This document shows positions 16,354 to 24,834 of a stretch of 64,000 nucleotides of DNA, piece by piece. The notes beneath the pieces are model-generated. The model was not told where the DNA came from, did not search any database, and worked only from the letters and a program-made list of their open reading frames with translations. The position numbers were made by a program, and so were the translations under genes. The stretch is from assembly GCA_900104495.1 (NCBI GenBank), contig FMXS01000012.1, forward strand, positions 48,535 to 112,534, written 5' to 3'. Positions within the stretch are counted from its first letter, which is position 1. The number at the start of each line of letters is the position of its first letter. This DNA comes from Ruminococcaceae bacterium FB2012 (GTDB lineage Bacteria; Bacillota; Clostridia; Oscillospirales; Ruminococcaceae).

Positions 16354-17510
16354 AGATGAAGAAAAAGATAATCATTACCGCATTATCCTGTGCTGTTCTC
16401 GGAGCGCTTGCCTACTTTGCTTACGTCTTTCCGTTTTATGAGTTTGAGCAGAACGACTACGATACAAGCCTTGATAAGATTCTCTCACTTGACTATCTGA
16501 AAATGCTTGCTCCACTGTTTATCATAGTCGGGCTGTCTGTTGTGGGTATTATCTTGATAATCCTGCTCAGAAAGCGGATGCTGAAAAAAGATAAGACCTA
16601 CTCGCGCTTTGCGGGCAGGGCAAGATCGGGCAAGACGCCGAAACAAAAGCCGATACCCTATATGATAATCCGCTGGATAGTGATGATCGGATTCGGTTTT
16701 ATGATGATATGGGGCGGGCTGATATTCGGATTGAGGATGTCCTCCGTCAGCATACCGATACTCTCCTGCCCGTGGAACACCGAACAGATGACCGAATCGA
16801 GCTGTTACTATCTTTCGCATCTGAGCGAGCTGTTCGATCTGCCGATAAAAAACATACTTCTCTTTTTCGGGAGCACACTGCTTTTCATCATACTTCTCGG
16901 GCGGGCGATATGCGGTTTTCTCTGTCCGATGGGACTGATACAGGACATTATGGATAAGCTGCGCCGCAGAACAAAGACCGAAGGCATCCCGGCAAACGAA
17001 AAGCTGTACTCAGCACTGACGCCGATAAAATGGGCATTGCTGCTGATATTCATCGGGCTGTGCTTCATCGGCGGGAACTTCTGCAATTTCTGTCCCGCCG
17101 TGGCGACCTCGCCGATACTTGCGGGCATGAGCACCAGCCTTTACGTCAGCGGATTTATTATGATATTCGTGCTGATCGGCGGATTCTTCAAGCGGAGACT
17201 TTTCTGCAATATCTGTCCGCTGGGATATTTTATCGGGCTGTTCCACAAGGTATCGCTGTTCCGCATCAAGAAGGACTGCACCGCCTGCACCGAATGCGGT
17301 GCCTGCTATGAAGCCTGCCCTATGGGCATCAAGCAGATCTACACCGAGCGCGGCAAGGCAAATGTCACCGACGCCAACTGCATTATGTGCGGCGAGTGTG
17401 TGAAATGCTGTCCCGAGGACAACGCGCTGTCGCTGACCTGCGCGGGTTTGAAGCTCTACACCTCGTCAAGAAAGGATATAATGTCGGGATATGACCCGAT
17501 GAAAAAGTGA
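16350..17510 (+). CDS. Membrane polyferredoxin, NapH/YccM type
   Basis: A 386-residue membrane protein with about six helices. The membrane part carries the NapH-type motifs CGFLCPMGLIQD (near residue 190) and CNICPLGYFIG (near 290). Two ferredoxin sites of the CxxCxxCxxxCP kind follow: CTACTECGACYEACP near 315 and CIMCGECVKCCP near 350. Such proteins pass electrons across or along the membrane. Its ATGA overlap with the first dehydratase-like gene and its position between both subunits suggest that it supplies electrons to this system, directly or through the activator. Confidence 0.9.
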   Translation: MKMKKKIIITALSCAVLGALAYFAYVFPFYEFEQNDYDTSLDKILSLDYLKMLAPLFIIVGLSVVGIILIILLRKRMLKKDKTYSRFAGRARSGKTPKQKPIPYMIIRWIVMIGFGFMMIWGGLIFGLRMSSVSIPILSCPWNTEQMTESSCYYLSHLSELFDLPIKNILLFFGSTLLFIILLGRAICGFLCPMGLIQDIMDKLRRRTKTEGIPANEKLYSALTPIKWALLLIFIGLCFIGGNFCNFCPAVATSPILAGMSTSLYVSGFIMIFVLIGGFFKRRLFCNICPLGYFIGLFHKVSLFRIKKDCTACTECGACYEACPMGIKQIYTERGKANVTDANCIMCGECVKCCPEDNALSLTCAGLKLYTSSRKDIMSGYDPMKK

Positions 17511-17511
17511 G

Positions 17512-18822
17512 ATGAGAATAATGATCACAACAAGAGAAACTGAGCGCAAGGCTCGTCAGGACAGGCGCTTTATCAGCAAGGAAACGCAGACCTCTGCCAA
17601 ATATCTGAGGCGCATTGAGGAGCTTTCGGGTGCGCCGGAGGGCATGGAGCCTTTCCTTGAGACCCTCGGTCGGATATATGTTGATATGAAGGGTGTGGAT
17701 ACCGGCCGAAAGACCATCGGCACCTACTGCGTCATGGCACCGCAGGAGCTTATCTATGCGGCGGGGGCTGTTCCGGTGAAGCTGTGCAGCGGGAACTATA
17801 CCGCGTTCTTCGTAGGGGATGATATTGCTCCCCGGGATGCCTGCCCGCTGGTAAAAGCCGTTGCGGGCTTCAAGCAGACGGGGCTTATGCCCGTGTATGA
17901 GGATTGTTCGCTGATGATAGTTCCCGTGACCTGCGACTGCAAAAAGAAGATCGCGGGGATGCTCTCGGAACAATGTAATGTCATGACTATGCACATCCCC
18001 ACATCAAAAGGCGATGACGAGATCGACGAGTTTGTGTCACAGCTTTACGATATGGCGGCAAGACTTGAAGACGTCACGGGCACTCGGATCACTTACGATT
18101 CACTTGCGGAGGCTTTCCGCATCACGGGCAGAGCGCAGTATGAGCTTTCCGAGTTCATACGTCTGAAAAAGGAAAAGCCCTATCTGATACGCGGCACTCA
18201 CGCTATGACTATAATGAATTCAGCGGCATATATGCCTGCTGAGGATTGGGCGGCGGCCCTGCATAAGGTCAATGCTTCGCTGAAAAGCAGGGCGAAAAGC
18301 GGTCAGCTTGTCACGAACAAAAAGCTGCCGCGCATACTGCTGACAGGCTCGCCTATTGTGTTCCCGAATATGAAGATACCGCTGCTTATCGAGGAAATGG
18401 GCGGAATCGTCGCGGGCGACGAGACCTGCATGGGCGAGCGCGGGCTGTACGACCCGCCTGTCATCACGGACGACAGCTTCGACGGCATGATAATGGCGCT
18501 TGCGAACCGTTCGCTCCGTCCCTGTCCCTGTCCCACATTTGCGGATAACACTCAGCGGATATACCGTCTGAAACAGCTTATCAAGGACAATCAGATACAG
18601 GGTGTTATCTACCACGTTCTGCGGGGCTGCCTTGTGTATGACTTTGAATACAAGCGCATCGAAGAAGAACTCGGTCAGCTGGGGATCCCCGTGATACGCC
18701 TTGAAAGCGACTACAACGAGGAAGATGTAGAACAGCTGCGTATACGCATTGAAGCCTTTATCGAGCTTATCAAGCTGCGGCAGGAGCCCGGGAAGCGCAG
18801 TACCGCAAGGAGGGAGATCTGA
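17512..18822 (+). CDS. BcrC/HgdB-like cluster-bearing subunit (2-hydroxyacyl-CoA dehydratase D / double-cubane type)
   Basis: A 436-residue member of the family that includes HgdB, BcrB/C and the double-cubane cluster protein. The likely ligands are all present: Cys111 in RDACPLVK, Cys141 and Cys143 in TCDCKKK, and Cys373 in VLRGCLVYDFE. The substrate-pocket block QELIYAAGAVPVKLCSG and the C-terminal ESDYNEEDVEQLRIRIEAF are conserved. Relatives perform ATP-driven low-potential reductions after electron transfer from an activator. That activator is the next gene, overlapping by one base. No CoA-transferase or Etf genes are near, so a non-CoA substrate is possible. An ATG at 17521 is an alternative start. 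Confidence 0.88.
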   Translation: MRIMITTRETERKARQDRRFISKETQTSAKYLRRIEELSGAPEGMEPFLETLGRIYVDMKGVDTGRKTIGTYCVMAPQELIYAAGAVPVKLCSGNYTAFFVGDDIAPRDACPLVKAVAGFKQTGLMPVYEDCSLMIVPVTCDCKKKIAGMLSEQCNVMTMHIPTSKGDDEIDEFVSQLYDMAARLEDVTGTRITYDSLAEAFRITGRAQYELSEFIRLKKEKPYLIRGTHAMTIMNSAAYMPAEDWAAALHKVNASLKSRAKSGQLVTNKKLPRILLTGSPIVFPNMKIPLLIEEMGGIVAGDETCMGERGLYDPPVITDDSFDGMIMALANRSLRPCPCPTFADNTQRIYRLKQLIKDNQIQGVIYHVLRGCLVYDFEYKRIEEELGQLGIPVIRLESDYNEEDVEQLRIRIEAFIELIKLRQEPGKRSTARREI

Positions 18823-19604
18823 TGAAATACTATATTGGACTTGACGGCGGTTCGACCTATCTGAAAGCCGCACTCATCGGCGGGGGAAGGGTCATCGACA
18901 CAATGGTTCGGAACACGGGCATCGACAATGACGGCACGGCGCGTAAACTTGCCCGTGAACTTTGTGACCGAAACGGCATACCGACTTCGGATATCGGCTA
19001 TATTATGGCAACGGGCTACAGCCGAAAGGTGCTTGAAGTCGCTGACGACGACATTTCCGAAATAACTGCTCACGCCTACGGTGTGAGGCTTACCGCACCG
19101 AGGGATTACCGACCCGGAATGATAATCGACATCGGCGGGCAGGATTCAAAGATAATCTATCTCGACAGCAATTACGCAGTCAAGAATTTCAGCATGAACG
19201 ACAAGTGCGCCGCCGGTACGGGCAAGTTTATGGAGGTCATCGCGCAGATATTGGAAACCACGATTGATAACGTGGGTCCGCTGTCCCTTGAAGCAAAGAA
19301 CCCCTGTGACATCAACAGCACCTGCGTGGTGTTCGCCCAGTCGGAGGTCATCTCACTTGTGGCAAGAAAATACGACCGCCGCGATATTCTCGCGGGTATG
19401 CACATTTCAATGGCGCGGCGTATCGTCAAGATGATGAAGAAATCCGAAAAGGACGGCGACATCCTTATGACGGGCGGCGGCTCGCTGAACATCGGGCTGC
19501 ACAAGGCCTTTGAAGAGGAGCTTATGCGTGATGTGTACGTCGCTTCCTATCCGCAGTTCAACGGCGCGATAGGTGCGGCACTTATCGCCAGCGAAAGAGG
19601 GTGA
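18822..19604 (+). CDS. HgdC/BadF-type ATPase activator
   Basis: A 260-residue ASKHA-fold ATPase of the CoA-substrate-specific enzyme activase family. ATP-binding motifs are GLDGGSTYLKAAL at the N-terminus, IIDIGGQDSK near residue 103 and MTGGGSLNIGL near 218. Cys129 (NDKCAAGTG) and Cys168 (STCVVFAQSEV) match the pair that bridges the [4Fe-4S] cluster in the homodimer of the Acidaminococcus protein. ATP hydrolysis drives a low-potential electron into the partner subunit. Its start overlaps the stop of the cluster-bearing subunit, which makes the pairing firm. A GGAGGGAG site lies 6 bases before the ATG. Confidence 0.94.
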   Translation: MKYYIGLDGGSTYLKAALIGGGRVIDTMVRNTGIDNDGTARKLARELCDRNGIPTSDIGYIMATGYSRKVLEVADDDISEITAHAYGVRLTAPRDYRPGMIIDIGGQDSKIIYLDSNYAVKNFSMNDKCAAGTGKFMEVIAQILETTIDNVGPLSLEAKNPCDINSTCVVFAQSEVISLVARKYDRRDILAGMHISMARRIVKMMKKSEKDGDILMTGGGSLNIGLHKAFEEELMRDVYVASYPQFNGAIGAALIASERG

Positions 19605-19608
19605 AACT

Positions 19609-20292
19609 ATGTTACTGGAAAGTCTGACAGCGGCGGCTTCTGTGGGAATGGGCTGCGGGACCTGCTGCGGCTCGGGGATAAGCGCGGCGCTTTACGGCTA
19701 TCTCACGACACACACCAAGGACATAAAACATTCGGTAAGAGCCTTCCTTGAATTCTTCTTCGGGAAGTTTCTGGCGGTGATACTGCTATGCTGTGCGGCA
19801 TCGCTGGTGGGAGCAAATATCATTGACGATACGGGGCGAGTCTTCGGAGTTAAAGCGGCGGTCATCGTTGATGCGGTAATGCTCGCTATGGGCTTGTGGC
19901 TGCTTATCGGCTGGATAAAAGAACGGAAAGGTCATCATAGCTGCAAGAGCTGCAAAGTCTGCAAAACAGAGCCCCTTGCCGATGAAAAGACGCATCACGG
20001 CGCTTTGATAGGCATGGGCTTCGGCTACGGTATTTCTCCCTGTGCGCCGCTGATACTGATAACAGGCTATGCGGCGACTCTGCCCGTTGGTTACGCGGCA
20101 GTGCTCGGTGCCGTATTCGCTCTGGCAAGCACAATTTCGCCTGCGCTGATAATGCTGCTTTTGTCGGGAGTGCTTGCGAAAAGAATGCGAAAAGAGATCC
20201 CGCAGTATCTCACGTGGTTCAGGCTCGGATGCTATATCCTGCTGACCGTGATATTTGCGGCGGGGCTGATAAAGGAGGTCGTCGCGTTATGA
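19609..20292 (+). CDS. Cys-rich CcdA/TauE-like membrane protein
   Basis: A 227-residue membrane protein with about six helices in two half-repeats, resembling CcdA/DsbD-beta or sulfite exporter TauE/SafE-like permeases. It begins with GMGCGTCCGSG in the first helix region. A cytoplasmic or external loop carries CKSCKVCK near residue 113. The second half begins YGISPCAPLILITGY, the typical P-C-x-P placing of a reactive cysteine. Thiol or electron transfer across the membrane is plausible but not shown. GAGGGTGA precedes the ATG, and the gene overlaps the next by 4 bases. Confidence 0.78.
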   Translation: MLLESLTAAASVGMGCGTCCGSGISAALYGYLTTHTKDIKHSVRAFLEFFFGKFLAVILLCCAASLVGANIIDDTGRVFGVKAAVIVDAVMLAMGLWLLIGWIKERKGHHSCKSCKVCKTEPLADEKTHHGALIGMGFGYGISPCAPLILITGYAATLPVGYAAVLGAVFALASTISPALIMLLLSGVLAKRMRKEIPQYLTWFRLGCYILLTVIFAAGLIKEVVAL

Positions 20293-20798
20293 GGAAGAAA
20301 ACAATTGCGGCTTTTGCGGCGGTGTATATCTCGCTGTGCCTTACCTACGGACTGATAAACGGCATCAACCTGCCAGCTTCGACCGAGGATATGACTGCTG
20401 TGGAATATACAAATGATTATGCTCCGACAACTTCATCCGTAACAACATCGGTTTCGGAGGGATCATCGGCGGCGGAAACGACTCAGTAAAGCACCTCGGA
20501 TGGCAGAAAGAAAAAGCGCTCCAAGACCACGACCGTCACCGCTCAGCCCGAAAGTTCCGAAGAAGAAAGCGTCCCCGAGGAAAAGGTGACGGAACAGACA
20601 GAGGCTCCCCGGCAGGAGGAAGAGGAACAGATCACCGAGACAGAAACTCCTCCCGCGGTACCTACCCTTGACGAATATCTAAGCAAGCTGAAATGCGGGG
20701 GCTGCGGACATGGCTGTTCCCTGCTGAATCCGAGATGTATGCGCGGCGCAACAAAGCAAAGCTCCGCCGAAAGCGAATACTATTCTCTGTACGGCTGA
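20289..20798 (+). pseudogene. Small Cys-rich exported protein interrupted by in-frame TAA
   Basis: The frame begins MRKKTIAAFAAVYISLCLTYG, a signal or anchor segment, then a Thr/Ser/Glu-rich linker. It meets TAA at 20487-20489 after 66 residues. The same frame continues for 103 further codons without a stop, first as a Glu/Thr-rich linker and then as CGGCGHGCSLLNPRC and a tyrosine-rich end. The two halves clearly belong to one gene of about 170 codons. The cysteine motif looks suited to metal or cluster binding at the outer face. The start overlaps the preceding gene as ATGA. It is either a recent nonsense mutation or a stop that is read through. Confidence 0.8.
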
Positions 20799-20804
20799 AA
20801 GCGC

Positions 20805-20833
20805 TTTACAAACAGAGATTTTTCGTGTATAAT
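20805..20833 (+). promoter_or_regulatory. Promoter for the two-component genes
   Basis: TTTACA and TATAAT with a 17-base spacer, just after the Cys-rich gene and before the response regulator. The two-component pair can thus be expressed apart from the operon. Confidence 0.65.
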
Positions 20834-20853
20834 AAATTCAGGAGGTGAGGCCG

Positions 20854-21528
20854 ATGCCGAAAATTCTTATCGTTGATGACGAGCCGGATATAATCACGCT
20901 GATAAGCCGATACGCAAAGCGTGAGGGCTGCGATGTGATGACCGCCGGGGACGGCAGACAGGCAATAGAGATCTGTCTGAAAGAGAATTTTGATCTTATC
21001 GTCATGGACATCATGATGCCCGACACCGACGGCTTTACCGCCTGCAAAAAAATAAGGGAGTTCAGCGATGTTCCCGTCATCATGCTTTCCGCACGCGGAA
21101 CGGAGTTCGACAAGCTGTTCGGCTTTGAGGTGGGCGTGGACGATTACGTTACCAAGCCTTTTTCGCCTATGGAGCTAATGGCGCGGATAAAAGCGGTAAT
21201 GAACCGCCGCAAGGCCTCTGCTCCCCAAAATGACAGCGGTATCGTAAATATCGGCGGCTTGGAGATAGACACCTTCGGGCTGACCGTGACCGTTGACGGT
21301 GTAAAAAACGAGCTTACCGCAAAGGAATTTTCTCTGCTTATGCTTTTCGTGAACAATCGGGGCGCGGTGCTATCGCGTGAGAAGATACTCAACGAAGTGT
21401 GGGGCTATGACAGCTTCGGCGTTGACCGCACCGTTGACTGGCAGATCAAGCTGCTGCGAAGCAAGCTGGGCTCCTGCCGCGACTGTATAAAGACCGTTCG
21501 AGGGGTGGGATATAAGTTTGAACCGTAA
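20854..21528 (+). CDS. OmpR/PhoB-family response regulator
   Basis: A 224-residue regulator. The receiver domain has the acidic pair in VDDEPD, the phospho-acceptor Asp52 in LIVMDIMMP, and the conserved lysine in YVTKPFSP. The C-terminal winged helix includes LTAKEFSLLMLFVNNRGAVLSREKIL and TVDWQIKLLRSKLG. The ATG at 20854 is 8 bases after AGGAGG; a GTG inside that site is unlikely. It overlaps the kinase gene by 11 bases. It follows the redox operon directly, so that operon is a candidate target. Confidence 0.95.
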   Translation: MPKILIVDDEPDIITLISRYAKREGCDVMTAGDGRQAIEICLKENFDLIVMDIMMPDTDGFTACKKIREFSDVPVIMLSARGTEFDKLFGFEVGVDDYVTKPFSPMELMARIKAVMNRRKASAPQNDSGIVNIGGLEIDTFGLTVTVDGVKNELTAKEFSLLMLFVNNRGAVLSREKILNEVWGYDSFGVDRTVDWQIKLLRSKLGSCRDCIKTVRGVGYKFEP

Positions 21529-22963
21529 AGCAAAGTCCTTCCGCAAAAAGCTGCTGGGTTATTTTATGCTGTTCACCGCCGTTATCTTTACCGTTCTTTG
21601 GCTCTTGCAGACGGTATTTCTGCAAAGCTTTTACAACAGTATGATAATCGGGAACACGAGATCCGCCGCCGAAAAGGTCACTTCATTCAGCCTTGACGGA
21701 GACAGCGGTGAGCTGCTCGACGAGCTGTCCTGGGATAATTCTCTGCTGGTGTATGTCACCGACACCGAGGGCAATATCCTCTATTCCGCCGATGAATACA
21801 AAAAGGGTCACAACGGCTATAACGAAAACAGCGGACAGCGGCAGTCCAAAGGCGGCAAGGGTCACAAAGAGGGTCATCAGCATTACAGAGAGCTGCCCGA
21901 TAATTACAGCGATTTCCTTGAAAGCCTTTCTTCTTCCGACAGCGGAGAAGCGGAGCTAAAAACCGAGCAGATGTATTTCTACGGCAAGTACATCGAATAC
22001 GGTGACGATAAGGCAATACTCTATCTCGGAACGAATCTTAACGCAGTCGGCTCTACTGCCCGCATTATCCGCATACAGCTTATAATTGTTTCAATTATTT
22101 CCGTTGTGATCGGTTTTATTCTTGCGCTGTTTATTTCACGTCGCTTTTCGCGTCCGATATCTCAGCTCAATGAAAAAGCGCATACTCTCGGAGAAAACAA
22201 TATTGATACCGAATATCACAAGGGCTTCTGCGCCGAGCTTGATGAACTTAACGACACCCTTGACAAGACCGGCGTCAAGCTGAAGCAAAGCAAGGAATTT
22301 CAGAACGAGCTGCTGGCGAACGTTTCTCACGACCTGCGCACACCGCTGACGATGATAAAGGGCTATGCGGAAATGATACGCGACATCTCCCACGAGGACG
22401 AACAGCAGTGTGCCGAGGACGTGGCGGTCATCGTTCGTGAAGCGGACAGGCTCACGGCTCTTGTGGGCGAGATACTTGAATACTCCGAATTGCAGATGAA
22501 GGACACCGAGGATATTATGACAGATGTTGACTTGAGTGAAATCGTCGGCTCTGTCACGGACAGCTTTGAGAGCCTTTTCTCAAAGGACGGTTATTTCTTT
22601 GAGCGCAATATTGCCGAGAATATCCAAGTCCGCGGAAATGCATCAAGGCTGACAAGGGCGGTGTATAACCTTATCGACAACGCCATGCGGCATATCGGTG
22701 ACGACAAGTGGATAGGCGTTAAGCTGAAAAACGAAAACGGCAAGGCAATTATTGAGATATCCGACCACGGCGAGGGTATCGCCCCAGACGAGCTTGAACG
22801 CATCTGGGACAAATACTACACCAATCGACAGCGCGGCAGCAAAGGTGTTTCGGGGCTCGGGCTTGCTATCGTCAAGCAGACGATCAGCCAGCACGGCGGC
22901 GTGTGCAGTGCTGTGTCGGAAGTCGGGAAAGGGAGCACATTCAGAATTGAATTGAGGTTATAG
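21518..22963 (+). CDS. Sensor histidine kinase
   Basis: A 481-residue membrane kinase. One helix at residues 10-35 and another near 187-210 bracket an extracellular part of about 150 residues that is rich in His, Lys and Ser (KGGKGHKEGHQHYRELPD), which could bind metal. HAMP follows, then the H-box VSHDLRTPLTMIKGYAEM, N-box NLIDNAMRH and G-boxes DHGEGIAPDE and GVSGLGLAIVKQ. The start is a TTG overlapping the regulator stop, with GAGGGGTGGG upstream. The signal is not known. Confidence 0.93.
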   Translation: MNRKAKSFRKKLLGYFMLFTAVIFTVLWLLQTVFLQSFYNSMIIGNTRSAAEKVTSFSLDGDSGELLDELSWDNSLLVYVTDTEGNILYSADEYKKGHNGYNENSGQRQSKGGKGHKEGHQHYRELPDNYSDFLESLSSSDSGEAELKTEQMYFYGKYIEYGDDKAILYLGTNLNAVGSTARIIRIQLIIVSIISVVIGFILALFISRRFSRPISQLNEKAHTLGENNIDTEYHKGFCAELDELNDTLDKTGVKLKQSKEFQNELLANVSHDLRTPLTMIKGYAEMIRDISHEDEQQCAEDVAVIVREADRLTALVGEILEYSELQMKDTEDIMTDVDLSEIVGSVTDSFESLFSKDGYFFERNIAENIQVRGNASRLTRAVYNLIDNAMRHIGDDKWIGVKLKNENGKAIIEISDHGEGIAPDELERIWDKYYTNRQRGSKGVSGLGLAIVKQTISQHGGVCSAVSEVGKGSTFRIELRL

Positions 22964-22992
22964 GCTGAAAACGGCATACCGGATTTTCAAAA

Positions 22993-23025
22993 GCCCCGCT
23001 TTGTGATGTGCGCACAAAGCGGGGC
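22993..23025 (+). terminator. Strong hairpin after the kinase gene
   Basis: GCCCCGCTTTGTG pairs perfectly with CACAAAGCGGGGC around seven bases. The T-run is poor (GGTTCAGTTTC), so it may work as a stabilising or Rho-independent-like end. Confidence 0.6.
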
Positions 23026-23085
23026 GGTTCAGTTTCTGACGAGGAAGGCTTTCCGTAAAACTTTTATGAATTCTGAATTAATGAC

Positions 23086-23141
23086 TTGACAAAGTGACCC
23101 TTCGTTCACTATAATATAAGAGGTGAACGCAGGGTCACTTT
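23086..23141 (+). promoter_or_regulatory. TetR promoter embedded in a large inverted repeat
   Basis: TTGACA (23086-23091) and TATAAT (23110-23115) have an 18-base spacer. AAAGTGACCCT at 23091-23101 is mirrored exactly by AGGGTCACTTT at 23131-23141, and CGTTCAC by GTGAACG inside it. The two arms flank the -10 box, as expected for repression by the TetR protein encoded just downstream. Confidence 0.8.
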
Positions 23142-23160
23142 ATGCTATGCGGAGGTAATT

Positions 23161-23751
23161 ATGGGACGAAACACGAAAGAAACGATCCTTATGGCGGCGC
23201 TGGAGATGTTCTCCAAATACGGATATGACGGCACGAATATCCGTGATCTCAGTGCTTCGCTGGGGCTTGTGAAATCGGGTATCTATAAGCATTTTGAAAG
23301 CAAGGAAGCGATATGGAACGCTCTGCTTGACAAGATGATCGTGTATTACGCGGAGCGTTTCGGCTCGCGGGAAAATATGCCGCCCGTGCCCGACACATTG
23401 GACGGGCTGGTCGAAATGACGATGAAAATGGCGGACATCACGATACACGATGAAAAGATAGTAATGACGCGGAAGCTGCTCACCATCGAGCAGTTCCGTG
23501 ATGACCGTGCGCGGGAGCTTGCAACAAAGCATTTTCTGACCGGTCTGAAAGAGATGTTCACATATATCTTTGACGGTATGATGAATAAGGGTCTGCTGCG
23601 TCGCGATGACACGGCAATGCTTGCGTTTGCGTACACCATGCCGATCTCCGCACTGATACATCTTTGTGACCGTGAGCCGGAGAAAACCGATGATGCGCTT
23701 GCACAGATAAAAGCGTTCAGCGAGCATTTTGTCGGGATATACGGTCTTTGA
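23161..23751 (+). CDS. TetR/AcrR family transcription regulator
   Basis: A 196-residue regulator. The N-terminal helix-turn-helix reads ILMAALEMFSKYGYDGTNIRDLSASLGLVKSGIYKHFESKEAIWNAL, the canonical TetR pattern, and the rest is a ligand-binding helical domain. GGAGG lies 7 bases before the ATG. The promoter is overlaid by a long inverted repeat, indicating self-repression. No efflux gene lies next to it, so its other targets are unknown. Confidence 0.94.
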   Translation: MGRNTKETILMAALEMFSKYGYDGTNIRDLSASLGLVKSGIYKHFESKEAIWNALLDKMIVYYAERFGSRENMPPVPDTLDGLVEMTMKMADITIHDEKIVMTRKLLTIEQFRDDRARELATKHFLTGLKEMFTYIFDGMMNKGLLRRDDTAMLAFAYTMPISALIHLCDREPEKTDDALAQIKAFSEHFVGIYGL

Positions 23752-23816
23752 AAAAGTCTGTCCGAAATGACATTCGAGAAGTTACAGATAAATCAAAATT
23801 TGGAGGAAGAAAACAT

Positions 23817-24776
23817 TTGATAATTCGAGACTTTGAACCGAAATATTCAGAGGAAGCAGCGGAAATTGCCCTTGCCGCATATAATCTTGAGAGAGCATTT
23901 ACACAGGAGCTTCCGGAAATATCAGACATTCCGATACTGAAACATTTATCCGAAAATGACTTTGGCGTTGCAGCATTTGAAGGCGGAAAAATGGTCGGAT
24001 TTCTTTGCAGTGTGGAACCGTTTGAAAATGCTTTTCGTTCCACTGATGTGAGAGGAGTTTTTTCGCCAATGAGTACGAACGGTGCGGTTATCGAAAATCA
24101 TGGCAGGATCTATGCAGCAATGTATCAGGCAGCTGCAAAAAAGTGGGTAAAAGCCGGAGCGGTATCACACGCCATTTGTTTATATGAACATGATGAGGAA
24201 GCAAAACAGCAGCTGTTTCGGTATGGATTTGGCATGAGATGCGTAGATGCCATTCGTCCGATGGAAACAATGGATTGCGCTTTATGCAGCGGATATGAGT
24301 TTCTGGAATTGGCAAAAGAAGATTACGCATCTGTTTATCCGCTGCATCTGGCACTTAATGAGCATTACTGCTCCAGCCCTTTTTTTGTGAATCGAAAACC
24401 TGATACACAGGAAGGGTTTCTGGATTCTTCGGAAAAAAATAAGGTACGTTACTTTGCAGCGAAGACAGGCGGAGAATTATGTGCATATATGGAAGTGTCA
24501 GAAGAGGGCGAAACCTTCGTTGCGTCCGGGAATCTTTATCGTCATATCACAGGGGCATATTGTATTCCAGAGCACAGGGGCAAGGGAGTATATCAGAAAT
24601 TGTTGAATTTTGTTATAAACACCTTGAAAACAGAGGGATATACAAGATTTGGAGTGGATTTTGAAAGCATCAATCCGTCAGGCAGCGGTTTTTGGCTAAA
24701 GCATTTTCATGCCTATACCAACAGTGTTGTGCGCAGGATAGATGAGCGGATCATGCAGAGAGCTTCTCTGATATAA
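23817..24776 (+). CDS. GNAT-family N-acetyltransferase, two-domain
   Basis: About 319 residues with two GNAT-like halves. The N-terminal half opens LIIRDFEPKYSEEAAEIAL and has FEGGKMVGFLCSVEP. The C-terminal half has the acetyl-CoA loop EHRGKGVYQKLLNFV and FGVDFESINPSGSGFWLKHF. The substrate is unknown. I prefer the TTG at 23817, because GGAGGA lies 9 bases upstream and the protein then begins at the conserved segment. A TTG at 23748 overlapping the tetR stop would add 23 residues of poor quality. Base use is more AT-rich than the genes to the left. Confidence 0.85.
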   Translation: MIIRDFEPKYSEEAAEIALAAYNLERAFTQELPEISDIPILKHLSENDFGVAAFEGGKMVGFLCSVEPFENAFRSTDVRGVFSPMSTNGAVIENHGRIYAAMYQAAAKKWVKAGAVSHAICLYEHDEEAKQQLFRYGFGMRCVDAIRPMETMDCALCSGYEFLELAKEDYASVYPLHLALNEHYCSSPFFVNRKPDTQEGFLDSSEKNKVRYFAAKTGGELCAYMEVSEEGETFVASGNLYRHITGAYCIPEHRGKGVYQKLLNFVINTLKTEGYTRFGVDFESINPSGSGFWLKHFHAYTNSVVRRIDERIMQRASLI

Positions 24777-24834
24777 TCTTATAGGATCGTAATTAACGTT
24801 CTAACTCGGTTTTTGGGGGAGTTGAGGTTTTCAG

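Noticed and set aside
15115..19604. Assigning the operon to glutamate or lactate fermentation
   Set aside because: No CoA-transferase, dehydrogenase, decarboxylase or Etf genes are near, and one subunit lacks the cluster.
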